DNA of 64,000 bases from Paragemmobacter kunshanensis (GCF_011059185.1 NZ_JAALFE010000003.1:1-64000), one strand, 5' to 3'; positions 27,428 to 35,916 are shown, counted from the first letter of the stretch. Made by a program: numbers and translations. Notes: generated from the sequence alone by a model not told the origin.

Positions 27428-28153
27428 TCAAGGATAGGTAAAGGGATCGGGTTCCGAAGAGGCCGCCGCCGCGGGCTTGGGTTTCGGCTTCGGTTTCGCG
27501 GGCCGCGCCGTTCCGGCCGCCGCCGCACCGCCGCCGCCACCCCCCGCCGCCACCAGGGCCTTCACCCCGGCAAGGAGTTCGGCCATTTCTCCCGGCGCGC
27601 CGCCGACCATCTCCATCTCCATCTCGGCCAGCGCCGTCAGGATCTCGTCGCGCATGGTTTCCATATCGGCCTTCACGCCGTCGCGGATCGCCGTCGCGAT
27701 CTGCGCCTCCATCTCGGCGGCGGGCAGGGCGGGTTCCGGCGCCGCGGCCGACATGGCCGCGCGGCGCACCTCGTCCTTCACCATCTCCAGCGTCGCCAGC
27801 AGATCCGTCTTCATCACCGCCTGCTGCTCGGCCACCGTATCGCCGATCCCGTCGATCAGCTTCAGCTCCTCGACCAGCAGCTTCGCCGCATCGGCCTGCA
27901 CCGCCGCGGCATCCCGCAGATCCGCGACCGACCGGAAATAGACCAGCCCGCCCAGCACCAGCGCCACCGCCGCCCCGACGGCGGCCCCGGCGGCCAGCAT
28001 CGTGTTGCGCCGCTGGCCCTGCATCACCGCCTCGGCAAAGGCCCGATGCGCCGCCGAAAGCTCGGCCATGTCCTGCGCGGCATCATTGGCCGCCTGCGCC
28101 GCATCCAGCGCGCGGCGGATGCCCTCATCGGTTTCGTCGGCCTCGCCCGTCAT
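27428..28153 (-). CDS. motF: MotF-like bitopic membrane protein for motor rotation
   Basis: A 241-residue protein with one TM segment (about residues 49-72, NTMLAAGAAVGAAVALVLGG), a short Ala/Asp-rich cytoplasmic N terminus and a long helical, probably coiled-coil, periplasmic part, ending in a Gly/Ala and then Lys-Pro-rich tail. The ATG at 28153 has AAGGAG; a longer frame to 28252 runs into the sigma-54 site. The single-TM layout and the position between flhB and rpoN match motF of R. sphaeroides fla1, needed with FliL for MotB function. The assignment rests on synteny and topology, not on a clear motif. Confidence 0.6.
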   Translation of the reverse strand: MTGEADETDEGIRRALDAAQAANDAAQDMAELSAAHRAFAEAVMQGQRRNTMLAAGAAVGAAVALVLGGLVYFRSVADLRDAAAVQADAAKLLVEELKLIDGIGDTVAEQQAVMKTDLLATLEMVKDEVRRAAMSAAAPEPALPAAEMEAQIATAIRDGVKADMETMRDEILTALAEMEMEMVGGAPGEMAELLAGVKALVAAGGGGGGAAAAGTARPAKPKPKPKPAAAASSEPDPFTYP

Positions 28154-28183
28154 GGCCCTCTCCTTGCGTTTGCCCCTCTTCAC

Positions 28184-28199
28184 AGCAAGACCCGTGCCA
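28184..28199 (-). promoter_or_regulatory. Sigma-54 promoter of motF
   Basis: Minus strand TGGCAC-GGGTC-TTGCT. The predicted start near 28173 is 20 bases before the motF ATG. It abuts the stop of the small gene at 28200. Confidence 0.8.
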
Positions 28200-28400
28200 T
28201 CACCGCCGCCGCGCCAGAATGGCCGCGATCCCGAACCGCCCCGCCGCGGCAAAGCCGCCCAGCGCGCCGATCCCCATCGCTAGCCGCTCCATCATCCCGA
28301 ACCCGGGATCCAGCGCCGCCCCCAGCAGCACCAGCCCGCCCAGGGCGAAGACCAGGGTCGAAATCATCTCGCCCGTGCTTTTCTGCGTCCGTTTCGTCAT
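28200..28400 (-). CDS. Small membrane protein after flhB
   Basis: A 66-residue protein (MTKRTQKSTGEMIS start) with two hydrophobic segments: STLVFALGGLVLLGAAL, then MGIGALGGFAAAGRFGIAAIL. It begins just after the flhB stop; an alternative ATG at 28412 overlaps that stop. The ATG at 28400 has GAGGA upstream. No family recognised. It is the last gene of the fliOPQR-flhB unit, so an export-gate or motor accessory role is possible. Confidence 0.6.
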   Translation of the reverse strand: MTKRTQKSTGEMISTLVFALGGLVLLGAALDPGFGMMERLAMGIGALGGFAAAGRFGIAAILARRR

Positions 28401-28408
28401 GCCATTCC

Positions 28409-29551
28409 TCATCCTTCACGCTGCCCGAATTCGCCGAACCGCAATTCGGGCGGCACCTCGATATCCGGCACCGAAGATCCCTCGCCCCGGTCCAGCCGGT
28501 AGACATGCGCCAGCACCGCCGCGACAGCCGCGTAAAGCTGTTCGTTGATCTCGGCCCCGATATCGCCGGTGAAATAAAGCGCCCGTGCCAGCAGCGGGAT
28601 CTGCACCGGCGCCAGCCCCACCTTGCGGCCCCGCGCGATGATCTCCTGCGCCATCGGCCCCTTGCCCATCGCCAGGATCACCGGCGCCCGCGTCTCGCCC
28701 GGCACATAGCGCAGCGCCACCGCGAAATGCGTGGGGTTGGTGACGATCGCCGTCGCGCGCGGCACATCGTCCAGCGCGCGCCGCCGTTTCGAGGATTCGC
28801 GGCTCGCCTGCATCTGCAACTGCCGCATCCGCCCCTTCACCTCGGGCGATCCGTTCTGTTCCTTGTTCTCTTCCTTCACCTCCTGCAGCGTCATCATCAA
28901 CTGCTTGCGCAGCTTGATCACCTGCCAGGCCACGTCGATCGCCGCGATGGCCGCCAGCCCCAGCACCAGCCCCGCCATCAGCCGCATCACCGCCGATCCC
29001 ATCACCCCCGCCGCAGCGCCCGGGGTCAACTGCCATAGCCGGTCCAGCACGGGCAGCATCCCGCCCACCATCCCCCAGGCAATCGCGCCCAGCACCACGA
29101 CCTTGGCCACCGCCTTGCCCAGTTCCACCAGCGCATTGCCTGAAAACATCCGCTTCAGCCCGGCCAGCGGGTCGATCCGGCTGGCCTTGAACCCCATCGC
29201 CTTGGGCGACCAGTGCAGCCCCCCCATCACGATCTGCACCGCGATGGTGGCAATCACCATCGGCACCGCCACCGCCACCGCCACGCCCAGCACCTGCCAG
29301 AAGGCCGTCCCGATCCGCGCCGCCACGATGCCATCCAGATCCGCCACCCGCCCCATCGCGAAGTAGCCGCTGAACCGCGGCAGCATCGCGGGCATCACCG
29401 CCGGGGCCAGCGCCATCATCCCGGTCCCCACGGCGAAACCGGCAAAGATCATCGCTTCCTTGGATGTCAGGACAGACCCGTCCTCGCGCGCGTCATCCTT
29501 GCGCTTCTGCGTCGGCTCCTGTGACTTTTCCGCGCCGTCATCCTCAGCCAT
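28409..29551 (-). CDS. flhB: FlhB, export gate switch protein
   Basis: A 380-residue export apparatus protein: cytoplasmic start AEDDGAEKSQEPTQKRKDDAREDGS, four TM segments, and a cytoplasmic domain with the self-cleaving NPTH (272-275) inside AIVTNPTHFAVALRY. Cleavage lets the export machine switch from hook to filament substrates. The ATG at 29551 overlaps the end of fliR. Normal length. Confidence 0.95.
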   Translation of the reverse strand: MAEDDGAEKSQEPTQKRKDDAREDGSVLTSKEAMIFAGFAVGTGMMALAPAVMPAMLPRFSGYFAMGRVADLDGIVAARIGTAFWQVLGVAVAVAVPMVIATIAVQIVMGGLHWSPKAMGFKASRIDPLAGLKRMFSGNALVELGKAVAKVVVLGAIAWGMVGGMLPVLDRLWQLTPGAAAGVMGSAVMRLMAGLVLGLAAIAAIDVAWQVIKLRKQLMMTLQEVKEENKEQNGSPEVKGRMRQLQMQASRESSKRRRALDDVPRATAIVTNPTHFAVALRYVPGETRAPVILAMGKGPMAQEIIARGRKVGLAPVQIPLLARALYFTGDIGAEINEQLYAAVAAVLAHVYRLDRGEGSSVPDIEVPPELRFGEFGQREG

Positions 29552-30356
29552 TGCCACCCCCCAGCAACAGCGCCTCCAGCATCCCCACGCCTTCGAAGAC
29601 CACGTCCTCCAGCGCCGTCGCCAGGCCCGGCGCCGTCAGGTAAAGCAGGACCAGCGTCACCGTCATCGTCACGGGAAAGCCAAAGGAAAAGATGTTCAGC
29701 GTCGGCGCGGATCGCGTCAGCACGCCCACCGCCATGTTCAGCAGAAGCAGCGCCGCCACCACCGGCAGCATCATCGCCGCCCCCAGCACGAACATCCGCC
29801 CGCCCGCGATCAGCCCCGCCTGCACTAGGCGCGGCAGGTCGATCCCGCCGCCCGGGGGCAGCACCACATAGCTTTCCAGCACGATCCGGATCACCGCCAG
29901 ATGCCCGTCCACCGAAAAGAACACCATGGTCAGGAACAGCCCGAACAGTTGCGCCACCACCGGCGTCTGCCCGCCCGCCGACGGGTCATATTGCGCGGCG
30001 AAACCCAGGCCCGCCGTCGCCGCGATCCGGTCGCCCGCCAGCGTGGCCGCCCCGAAGAGGATGGTCAGCACCAGCCCCCCCACCAGCCCCACCGCCAGTT
30101 CCGTCAGCACCAGCGGCACCGCCTGCAGCCCGGCCAGATCCGCCGGCCCCGGCAGCGCCACCCCGCCCGCCATCACCGGCAGCGCCAGCACCCCCGTCGC
30201 CACGATCCGCACCTGCAACGGCACGAACCGCCCGCCAAAGGCCGGCGAGGCCAGAAGGAACGCCCCGATCCGCAGCATGGCGAACAGATAGACAGCCAGC
30301 CATTCCACAATGGCCGTCAGCCCCATGCCCGGCAGCGGAAAGCCCTCTCCCCCCAT
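29544..30356 (-). CDS. fliR: FliR, export gate membrane protein
   Basis: A 270-residue, very hydrophobic protein with the FliR core (LFAMLRIGAFLLASPAFGGRFVP, GEKxxATAGLGFA-like AATAGLGFAAQYDPSAGGQTP). The ATG at 30356 overlaps the fliQ stop (ATGA); the frame is open further upstream but that part is fliQ in another frame. Forms the export gate with FliP and FliQ. Confidence 0.93.
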   Translation of the reverse strand: MGGEGFPLPGMGLTAIVEWLAVYLFAMLRIGAFLLASPAFGGRFVPLQVRIVATGVLALPVMAGGVALPGPADLAGLQAVPLVLTELAVGLVGGLVLTILFGAATLAGDRIAATAGLGFAAQYDPSAGGQTPVVAQLFGLFLTMVFFSVDGHLAVIRIVLESYVVLPPGGGIDLPRLVQAGLIAGGRMFVLGAAMMLPVVAALLLLNMAVGVLTRSAPTLNIFSFGFPVTMTVTLVLLYLTAPGLATALEDVVFEGVGMLEALLLGGGNG

Positions 30357-30622
30357 CAGCGTATCGCCCGGATCGCTTCGAAGATGGTCTGGAAGTAATC
30401 CGTCATCACCGTCAGCATGAATCCCGATGCCAGCGCCATGGTCAGCATGGAAATCGCCAGCTTCGGCACAAAAGACAGCGTCTGCTCGTTGATCGAGGTC
30501 GCCGCCTGCACGATCCCGATCACCAGGCCCGTCACCAGCGCCACCACCAGAACCGGCCCCGCCACCATCAGGATATGCCAATAGGCCATCTGCAAATGGC
30601 TGATATTCGCGTCGAATTCCAT
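30356..30622 (-). CDS. fliQ: FliQ, export gate membrane protein
   Basis: An 88-residue protein with two TM helices and the signature GLVIGIVQAATSINEQTLSFVPKL. Starts at 30622, one base after the fliP stop, with GGGGGGCTGAG upstream. Normal FliQ length. Confidence 0.94.
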   Translation of the reverse strand: MEFDANISHLQMAYWHILMVAGPVLVVALVTGLVIGIVQAATSINEQTLSFVPKLAISMLTMALASGFMLTVMTDYFQTIFEAIRAIR

Positions 30623-30623
30623 C

Positions 30624-31364
30624 TCAGCCCCCCACGCCATAGGTGGCCGCCAGCGACCCCACGGTCAGCGCCCAGCCATCCACCAGCACGAAGAGCAAAA
30701 GCTTGATGGGCAATGACACCAGCATCGGCGACAGCATCATCATCCCCAGCGCCATCAGGATCGAGGCGACAACCATGTCGATCACCAGAAAGGGCAGAAA
30801 GATCAGGAACCCGATCTGGAACGCCGTCTTCAGCTCCGATGTCATGAAGGCGGGCAGCAGCACCGAAAGCGGTACATCCGCCTGTTCCGCATAGGCCTCG
30901 TCCCCGGCAAGCTGCTGGAACATCATCAGGTCGTTCGCCCGGGTATTCTCGATCATGAACCCCTTGATGATCCCGGTCCCGATGGTGATCGCCTGATCGG
31001 CGGGCAACTGCCCGTCCAGATAGGGGCCCATCGCCTCGTCATAAAACCGCGTCATCGTGGGTTGCATCACGAAGAACGTCATGAACAGCGCCAGCGCCAC
31101 CAGCACCTGATTGGGCGGCGTCTGCTGCGTGCCAAGGGCCTGCCGCAGGATCGACAGCACGATGATGATCCGGGTAAAGGCCGTCATCCCCAGCACGATC
31201 GAAGGCAGCACCGTCAGCGCCGTCATCAGCGCGACGATCTGCAAGGACAGCGAATAGGTCGTCCCGCCATCCGCGCCTTCCGTCAGCGTCAGCGCAGGCA
31301 GGCCCTGCGCCACGGCCACCCCCGGCATCGACAAGAGCAAAAGCGTCAGGATCAGCCGCATCAT
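30624..31364 (-). CDS. fliP: FliP, export gate membrane protein
   Basis: A 246-residue protein with a cleavable signal (MMRLILTLLLLSMPGVAVAQ) and the FliP motifs FTRIIIVLSILRQALGTQQTPPNQVL and FLIFLPFLVIDMVVASILMALGMMMLSP. ATGATG start overlaps the fliO stop. Builds the core ring of the export gate with FliQ and FliR. Confidence 0.95.
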   Translation of the reverse strand: MMRLILTLLLLSMPGVAVAQGLPALTLTEGADGGTTYSLSLQIVALMTALTVLPSIVLGMTAFTRIIIVLSILRQALGTQQTPPNQVLVALALFMTFFVMQPTMTRFYDEAMGPYLDGQLPADQAITIGTGIIKGFMIENTRANDLMMFQQLAGDEAYAEQADVPLSVLLPAFMTSELKTAFQIGFLIFLPFLVIDMVVASILMALGMMMLSPMLVSLPIKLLLFVLVDGWALTVGSLAATYGVGG

Positions 31365-31660
31365 GCCGCGCCCTCCGCCGCTTGCGCAGGCAGGGCAGGG
31401 GCCCCGCCCTCGGGCAGCGCGGTCAGCACCGGCGCCTCGCCCCGGCAGCGCAGGATCAGGAATTCGCGCCCATCCACCCGCAGGATCATCGCCCGGTCCG
31501 TGGGCGACAGCGCCGCCACCTCCACCAGCGCCATCCGCCGGTTTCCCGCGATCCGGCGCGCCAGCCCGCCCCGGTTCAGCTTCACCACCAGCCAGCCCAG
31601 GCCCAATACGGCCATGAACAGCGCAAGCGTCAGGATCTGGTCAGGTCGGATCACGTCCAC
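31361..31660 (-). CDS. fliO: FliO-like export apparatus protein
   Basis: About 99 residues: one N-terminal TM (LTLALFMAVLGLGWLVVKLNRGG) and a short cytoplasmic FliO domain (ALVEVAALSPTDRAMILRVDGREFLIL). The GTG at 31660 with GGAG nine bases upstream is taken as start; a TTG at 31678 is the longest frame. First gene of fliOPQR-flhB behind a sigma-54 promoter. FliO helps FliP assemble. Confidence 0.85.
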   Translation of the reverse strand: MDVIRPDQILTLALFMAVLGLGWLVVKLNRGGLARRIAGNRRMALVEVAALSPTDRAMILRVDGREFLILRCRGEAPVLTALPEGGAPALPAQAAEGAA

Positions 31661-31699
31661 GGATCGGCACTCCGGCAAGGGGCTTCGTCACCCCTTCCC

Positions 31700-31715
31700 T
31701 GCAAGCCCCGTGCCG
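31700..31715 (-). promoter_or_regulatory. Sigma-54 promoter of fliOPQR-flhB
   Basis: Minus strand CGGCAC-GGGGC-TTGCA, about 40 bases before the fliO start. Confidence 0.8.
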
Positions 31716-31825
31716 CCCGGCCCGCCGGATGGAACGAAATCGCACTTTTCCCATCCCCCTCCCGCCCCCGGATCAGACTTTCGACCAAGGCCCATGCTTC
31801 TGGCGATCTAACATTCGGCGGCGGA

Positions 31826-31841
31826 TGGCTTCACTTTTGCC
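31826..31841 (+). promoter_or_regulatory. Sigma-54-like promoter of the 68-residue HhH-like gene
   Basis: TGGCTT-CACTT-TTGCC. It keeps the GG and GC cores at correct spacing. The start near 31852 would leave a 20-base leader holding the strong GGGGGGG ribosome site. Confidence 0.6.
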
Positions 31842-31872
31842 GGACAGGAAACAAAGCCCAAGGGGGGGCAAC

Positions 31873-32079
31873 ATGTCCGGAAACCTGCGAGACTGGGTCC
31901 ACCGCCGCCGCATCGACGGCCTGCCCACGGAACGCGCGCTGCAACATCCGTTCTTCGACACCCATCTCGAAGAGGTCCGCATCATGCCGCGCCGCCAGCT
32001 TGTGCGCGACCTGCGTCTCGTGCCCAAGGTCGGCGAGAAATCCTATCAGATCATCCTGGATGCGCTGGGCGATCTCTGA
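31873..32079 (+). CDS. Very small protein with a helix-hairpin-helix / alpha-CTD-like C terminus
   Basis: A 68-residue basic protein, starting at an ATG preceded by GGGGGGG; a longer frame to 31729 crosses the promoter. The C-terminal part (LRLVPKVGEKSYQIILDAL, 47-65) resembles helix-hairpin-helix motifs and the end of the RNA polymerase alpha C-terminal domain. The N-terminal half has several Arg (WVHRRRIDGLP, MPRRQLVRD). No membrane part or signal is seen. Alone on the plus strand between two minus flagellar operons, with its own sigma-54-like promoter, it looks like a flagellar-regulon nucleic-acid or polymerase-binding protein (inference). Confidence 0.65.
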   Translation: MSGNLRDWVHRRRIDGLPTERALQHPFFDTHLEEVRIMPRRQLVRDLRLVPKVGEKSYQIILDALGDL

Positions 32080-32110
32080 TCGCCCCGCCCCGCCCCGCTT
32101 TCCCGGCCGC

Positions 32111-32157
32111 GTGCATACAGCGTATGCACAGCCGTCTGCACCGGCTGTCTGCACCGG
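32111..32157. repeat. Palindrome and direct repeats between convergent genes
   Basis: GTGCATAC (32111-32118) and GTATGCAC (32122-32129) form a perfect 8-bp hairpin with a 3-base loop. AGCCG/CGGCT follows, and GTCTGCACCGG occurs twice (32134-32144, 32147-32157). It lies between the ends of the 31873 gene and fliN, so a terminator is possible, but no T run follows. Confidence 0.65.
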
Positions 32158-32181
32158 GCATGGCACGCCCTTTTGGCCCGA

Positions 32182-32463
32182 TCAGACGGATTCCGCCCGC
32201 TTTTCCGGGTCGATGATCTGGCCAAAGCGGATGCCGAACCGCTCTCCCACCATCACCACCTCGCCCTTGGCGATCAGTGTTCCATTCACCAGAACATCCA
32301 GCGGATCCCCCGCCAGCCGGTCCAGTTCGATCACCGAACCCTCTGAAAGCCTTAGCAAATCCCGGATCGTCAGTTCCGCCCGGCCAACTTCCACCGTCAG
32401 CCTGACCCCGATGTTTTCCAACAGGCGCAGCCCCTCGGGGCCGGTCTTGACCGCTTCGCTCAT
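32182..32463 (-). CDS. fliN: FliN, flagellar switch protein
   Basis: A 93-residue SPOA-domain protein: LENIGVRLTVEVGRAELTIRDLLRLSEGSVIELDRLAGDPLDVLVNGTLIAKGEVV, then GERFGIRF. It has no long N-terminal extension, shorter than enteric FliN (about 137). Last gene of fliKLMN. Forms the lower C ring with FliM. Confidence 0.94.
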   Translation of the reverse strand: MSEAVKTGPEGLRLLENIGVRLTVEVGRAELTIRDLLRLSEGSVIELDRLAGDPLDVLVNGTLIAKGEVVMVGERFGIRFGQIIDPEKRAESV

Positions 32464-32469
32464 CGTTTC

Positions 32470-33438
32470 TCAACCCCTTATCTGTCTGGTGACGCTCAGC
32501 GCGGCCTTGCCCGCGATCTCGCCCGGAACCGCTTCGAAGAAAGGCTTGCCGTCGATCAGCACTTCCACCTTGTCCGAAACCTTGGCGGGGATCACATCCC
32601 CTTCCTTCAGATTGGCCAGATGCCGCAGCGCGATGTCCGGCTCGCACAGCCGCGTGCGCACCTCCAGCGGCACCGAAAGAACCGCCCGCTCCAACCGTTC
32701 GCGCCAGCTTGCGTCATCTTCCACCGTATCCGATTGCGTGCGCGAACGGAGCTGGCTTGAAATCGGCTTAAGTGTCTGAAACGGATACAGAATATCGAAA
32801 CTCGCAGGCTCCGCGTCGGGCAGTTGAACCATGAAGGAACAGTTGACGATCATGTCATCGCCATCCACGAATGCCGCGAACTGCATGTTTTCCTCGCGGC
32901 TCTGGACGCTGAATGTCAGATGCATCAGGTCGCGCCAGGCCAGTTGCAGCGCGTTGTTCAGCCGGTCGGTGACGATCTCGATCACCCTCTGCTCGGTCGA
33001 GGTGAACTCGTTCCGCCCGCTTTTCACATAGCGGATCGACCCGCCGTAATAGGCATCCGTCAGCAGGCTGATGAAGGGCGGCGGGATCACGATCAGGTGG
33101 TTCCCGCGCAACTCCTCGATCCGGGTATTGGTCAGCGAAACGAAATTGTCCTGGCTGTTGCGATAGTCGTCAAAGCTGCGCGTTTCCGCCGGAAAGGCCG
33201 AAATCCGCGGCTGGATGCGCAGCAAGGGCAGAAAGACAGACCGCGCGATCCGGCAGAAGCGTTCGTTGATCATGCGCAGGGCGTGATAATCGCCCATCAT
33301 GGAAATGTCATTGGAACCAAAGACATAGGGCCGAACTTCCGCCCCGTCGGCCGAAGTGCCGAAGCCCGTGGTATCCATCAGCCCGCCCACCAGGGCGGCC
33401 ACCTCATTGGCAGAAAGCTTGCGTGGCGTGCTGGCCAT
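32470..33438 (-). CDS. fliM: FliM, flagellar switch protein
   Basis: A 322-residue switch protein. The N-terminal CheY-P binding stretch is LSANEVAALVGGL (residues 8-20). The middle domain follows (MINERFCRIARSVFLPLLRIQPR, and GGSIRYVKSGRNEFTSTEQRVIE), then a C-terminal SPOA domain (VLSVPLEVRTRLCEPDIALRHLANLKEGDVIP). The gene precedes fliN by 6 bases. It links chemotaxis output to motor direction or stopping. Confidence 0.95.
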   Translation of the reverse strand: MASTPRKLSANEVAALVGGLMDTTGFGTSADGAEVRPYVFGSNDISMMGDYHALRMINERFCRIARSVFLPLLRIQPRISAFPAETRSFDDYRNSQDNFVSLTNTRIEELRGNHLIVIPPPFISLLTDAYYGGSIRYVKSGRNEFTSTEQRVIEIVTDRLNNALQLAWRDLMHLTFSVQSREENMQFAAFVDGDDMIVNCSFMVQLPDAEPASFDILYPFQTLKPISSQLRSRTQSDTVEDDASWRERLERAVLSVPLEVRTRLCEPDIALRHLANLKEGDVIPAKVSDKVEVLIDGKPFFEAVPGEIAGKAALSVTRQIRG

Positions 33439-33449
33439 GATCCCGGCCC

Positions 33450-34025
33450 TTACTGCATCATGAAGGACGGAAAGAACACGTCCTCGATCCCGCCAAAGCC
33501 CTCAAGCTTCACCAGTCTCTGGTTGATCGTGTCCTTCAGCGCATCCGCCAGCCGCGCCCGCCCCGGCATCCCCGCCAGGTCCTCTTCGGTAAAGGTCGCG
33601 ATCACCGCCAGCATGTCGGATTGCAGCGCCAGCTTGTGGGTCTCCACATTGGTGATCACCTGCGCGTCATATTGCGTCGAAACGCCGACCTGCACCTGAA
33701 GAAAAGCCTTTGAATCCTTCAGGTTGGACGTCAGCGCATCCGGAAAGGTAAAGTAGGAGGTGACGAAAAGCTCTTCCTCCGGCACTTCCTTGGCCACCCT
33801 TTCCAGCCCGCCCTCGGGAAGGGCGCCGCCGCCTGCACCGGCCGCTTCCGGCTGGATCATCTGCAGCATGCCCTGCGTCGGCGACAGCGGGTTCGCGAAA
33901 TAGACATAGCCCCCCGCAAAGCCGCCACCGACCAGCAGCACGGCCAGGATCAGCTTGCCCAGCAGGCCGATGATCTTCTTCATCTTTCCGGGCTTTTCGA
34001 TGGGATCGACGGTTTCAACGCTCAT
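33450..34025 (-). CDS. fliL: FliL, stator-associated basal body protein
   Basis: A 191-residue protein with a short cytoplasmic start, one TM (LGKLILAVLLVGGGFAGGYVYF) and the periplasmic FliL domain ending VEDVFF-like GIEDVFFPSFMMQ. In R. sphaeroides FliL is needed for rotation and acts on MotB. A second FliL-like gene is present at 55092-55577. Confidence 0.93.
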   Translation of the reverse strand: MSVETVDPIEKPGKMKKIIGLLGKLILAVLLVGGGFAGGYVYFANPLSPTQGMLQMIQPEAAGAGGGALPEGGLERVAKEVPEEELFVTSYFTFPDALTSNLKDSKAFLQVQVGVSTQYDAQVITNVETHKLALQSDMLAVIATFTEEDLAGMPGRARLADALKDTINQRLVKLEGFGGIEDVFFPSFMMQ

Positions 34026-34036
34026 GGATCATGTCC

Positions 34037-35446
34037 TCAGGCAATCAGGTTCACCAGCCCGCGCGCCGCCGCGCCGGCCGGGCCGCCGCTCAGGCCGCCC
34101 GCCAGGGTGCCGGTCCGGGCCTCTGCGGGCCGCTCAACGACAAGACCCCCGGCCTTGCCCCCCCGCGCCGAAGGATCGCCCTGCGGATCGCGGCTCGTTG
34201 TTTCCTGCCCGCCCAGCGACAGCCCCGCACGGGACAGCGATTCCGACAGGCGGTGTTCGTTCTGCTGCAACAACCGCGCCGCTTCCGGCGTCTCGGTGAC
34301 AAAGCGCACCTGCGCCTGACCGTCGGTCATGTCCAGCCGGATCTTCAGCCGCCCCAGATGCTCGGGCGCAAGGTCGAGGTCGATCTGCTGACCGTCCCCC
34401 GAAAGCTCGGCGGCGATCCGGTCGGCAATCGCGCCCTCCCAGCCCGGCCTGTCGGTGGCGATCGGGGCCTGCGCGGCAAAGGCCGCGGCTTGGGTCGGCT
34501 GGGCCGGACCGGCCATGGCCGGGGCCTGCTGTGGCAAGGGTGCGGTCTGGCCCGCGGCGGGAGTGATGGCTTCCGCGGGGGCAGGGGTCGGACGCTCACC
34601 ACCCGCCTGCCGCGCGGCAGGCTCCGCCACCGCCCCTGCCGCGGGCGTCAGCCCCAGCGCCTCGCGGCGGCGTGCCGTCTCCTCGGCGGTGACGGGCCCC
34701 TCCGTCGCCTCGACGGGCAGTCCCTCGGCCCATTCCCCTGTCTCCTCGCCCTGCAAGGCGGCCAGCGGCCCGCCGGGCAGGGGCGCTGCGGGGCGCGTGG
34801 CCTGCTGCTGCATCATGGGCTGCGCGAGGCCGCCTGCCACGGCCACGGAAACCGCGGCAGCAATGGCCTTTTCCCCTTCGCCCTGCGGCAGGGCGGCCAC
34901 CGGGGCGGGCGCTTCCGTCAGAGGGGCCGCCAACACAAGCTGCAGGTCTACCTCGGCTTCGTCCGTATCTTCCGTTTCGGCTTCGGGGCCTGCGGCATCG
35001 GCGCTCTCGCCCTCTGCCTCGGCCGGGGTGGCGGCATCGCCCATTCCCGCCAGCGCTGCCTGCAGCGCGGCACCGGGGGGCGGGGCGGCCTGTTCGGGGG
35101 CCGCCGTTCCGGCCAGGTCCGCCTCGGTCACCGCGCCGCTCATCGCCGCGGTCGTCGCAGGCATCAGCGCCGCCAGCTGGCCCAGATCCTCCAGCACCAC
35201 GCCGCTTACCTCGGCCGCGCCGGGCATCGCCTCGTCCAGCGCAACAGCCCCGGCGATCAGCGCCTCGTTCCCCGCCTCCCCGGCCCCCTCGGCCCCCATG
35301 GCATCGGCCAGCGTCAGGGCGAAATCGCCCACCGGCCCGCCTTCGGCCTTGGTGGCACCCGGGGCACCGCCTGCGGCACCGATCATCGCGGCGATCACGT
35401 CGCCACGGGCCGCGCGGGGGCTCTGGATGGGTTCGGGCAGGGTCAT
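34037..35446 (-). CDS. fliK: FliK, hook-length control protein
   Basis: A 469-residue protein with a long Ala/Glu/Pro-rich N-terminal ruler and a conserved C-terminal hook-length domain: IDLDLAPEHLGRLKIRLDMTDGQAQVRFVTETPEAARLLQQNEHRLSESL region (about 350-400). First gene of fliKLMN, directly after a consensus sigma-54 promoter that sits against the end of fliJ. FliK measures hook length and triggers the FlhB switch. Confidence 0.92.
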   Translation of the reverse strand: MTLPEPIQSPRAARGDVIAAMIGAAGGAPGATKAEGGPVGDFALTLADAMGAEGAGEAGNEALIAGAVALDEAMPGAAEVSGVVLEDLGQLAALMPATTAAMSGAVTEADLAGTAAPEQAAPPPGAALQAALAGMGDAATPAEAEGESADAAGPEAETEDTDEAEVDLQLVLAAPLTEAPAPVAALPQGEGEKAIAAAVSVAVAGGLAQPMMQQQATRPAAPLPGGPLAALQGEETGEWAEGLPVEATEGPVTAEETARRREALGLTPAAGAVAEPAARQAGGERPTPAPAEAITPAAGQTAPLPQQAPAMAGPAQPTQAAAFAAQAPIATDRPGWEGAIADRIAAELSGDGQQIDLDLAPEHLGRLKIRLDMTDGQAQVRFVTETPEAARLLQQNEHRLSESLSRAGLSLGGQETTSRDPQGDPSARGGKAGGLVVERPAEARTGTLAGGLSGGPAGAAARGLVNLIA

Positions 35447-35491
35447 CTGGGATCGGTCCTCGGCTCGAATTGGGTTACTCGCGGGCTTGCT

Positions 35492-35507
35492 TGCAAATCC
35501 GGTGCCA
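35492..35507 (-). promoter_or_regulatory. Sigma-54 promoter of fliKLMN
   Basis: Minus strand TGGCAC-CGGAT-TTGCA, a consensus match starting two bases from the fliJ stop codon. Confidence 0.87.
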
Positions 35508-35508
35508 A

Positions 35509-35916
35509 CTAGCGGCGGCGTGGCGGCATTGCCGCCTCACGCAGGGCAAGCTTTTCCTCTGCCTCGGTTTTCCGGGCGGAACCGGCCTTTTCCATCAGCG
35601 TCTGGTGGCGGTGTTCCTGCTGCGACAGCCGCGCCTGTTCCTCGGTCAGCCGGGTTTCCAGCGCCTCTTGCCGGGCGCGGTGCCGCTCCACCTCCGACAG
35701 GATCTGCGCCGCCATGTGGCGCTCTGCCGCGATCTCCGTCGCCAGCCGCACGCCCCCCGGCTTGCCCTGCCGCGACAGCGCCTCGTTCAGCCGCTCCACC
35801 ATGCGCTCCGCCTCGGCCTTCTGCTGGGCCACCGTCCGCAGATCGGCCAGGGTGACCGCGATCCGCGCCTTTTCGCGCAGGGCCATCAGGCCCAGGGTCC
35901 GCGATGCCCCGCTCAT
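35509..35916 (-). CDS. fliJ: FliJ-like export chaperone
   Basis: A 135-residue, almost wholly helical protein with coiled-coil heptads (AEAERMVERLNEALSRQ, LETRLTEEQARLSQQEHRHQTLMEKA). Sequence alone is weak, but the length, coiled coil and position after fliI match FliJ, the stalk-like partner of the FliI ATPase ring. Its ATG overlaps the fliI stop. Confidence 0.8.
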   Translation of the reverse strand: MSGASRTLGLMALREKARIAVTLADLRTVAQQKAEAERMVERLNEALSRQGKPGGVRLATEIAAERHMAAQILSEVERHRARQEALETRLTEEQARLSQQEHRHQTLMEKAGSARKTEAEEKLALREAAMPPRRR

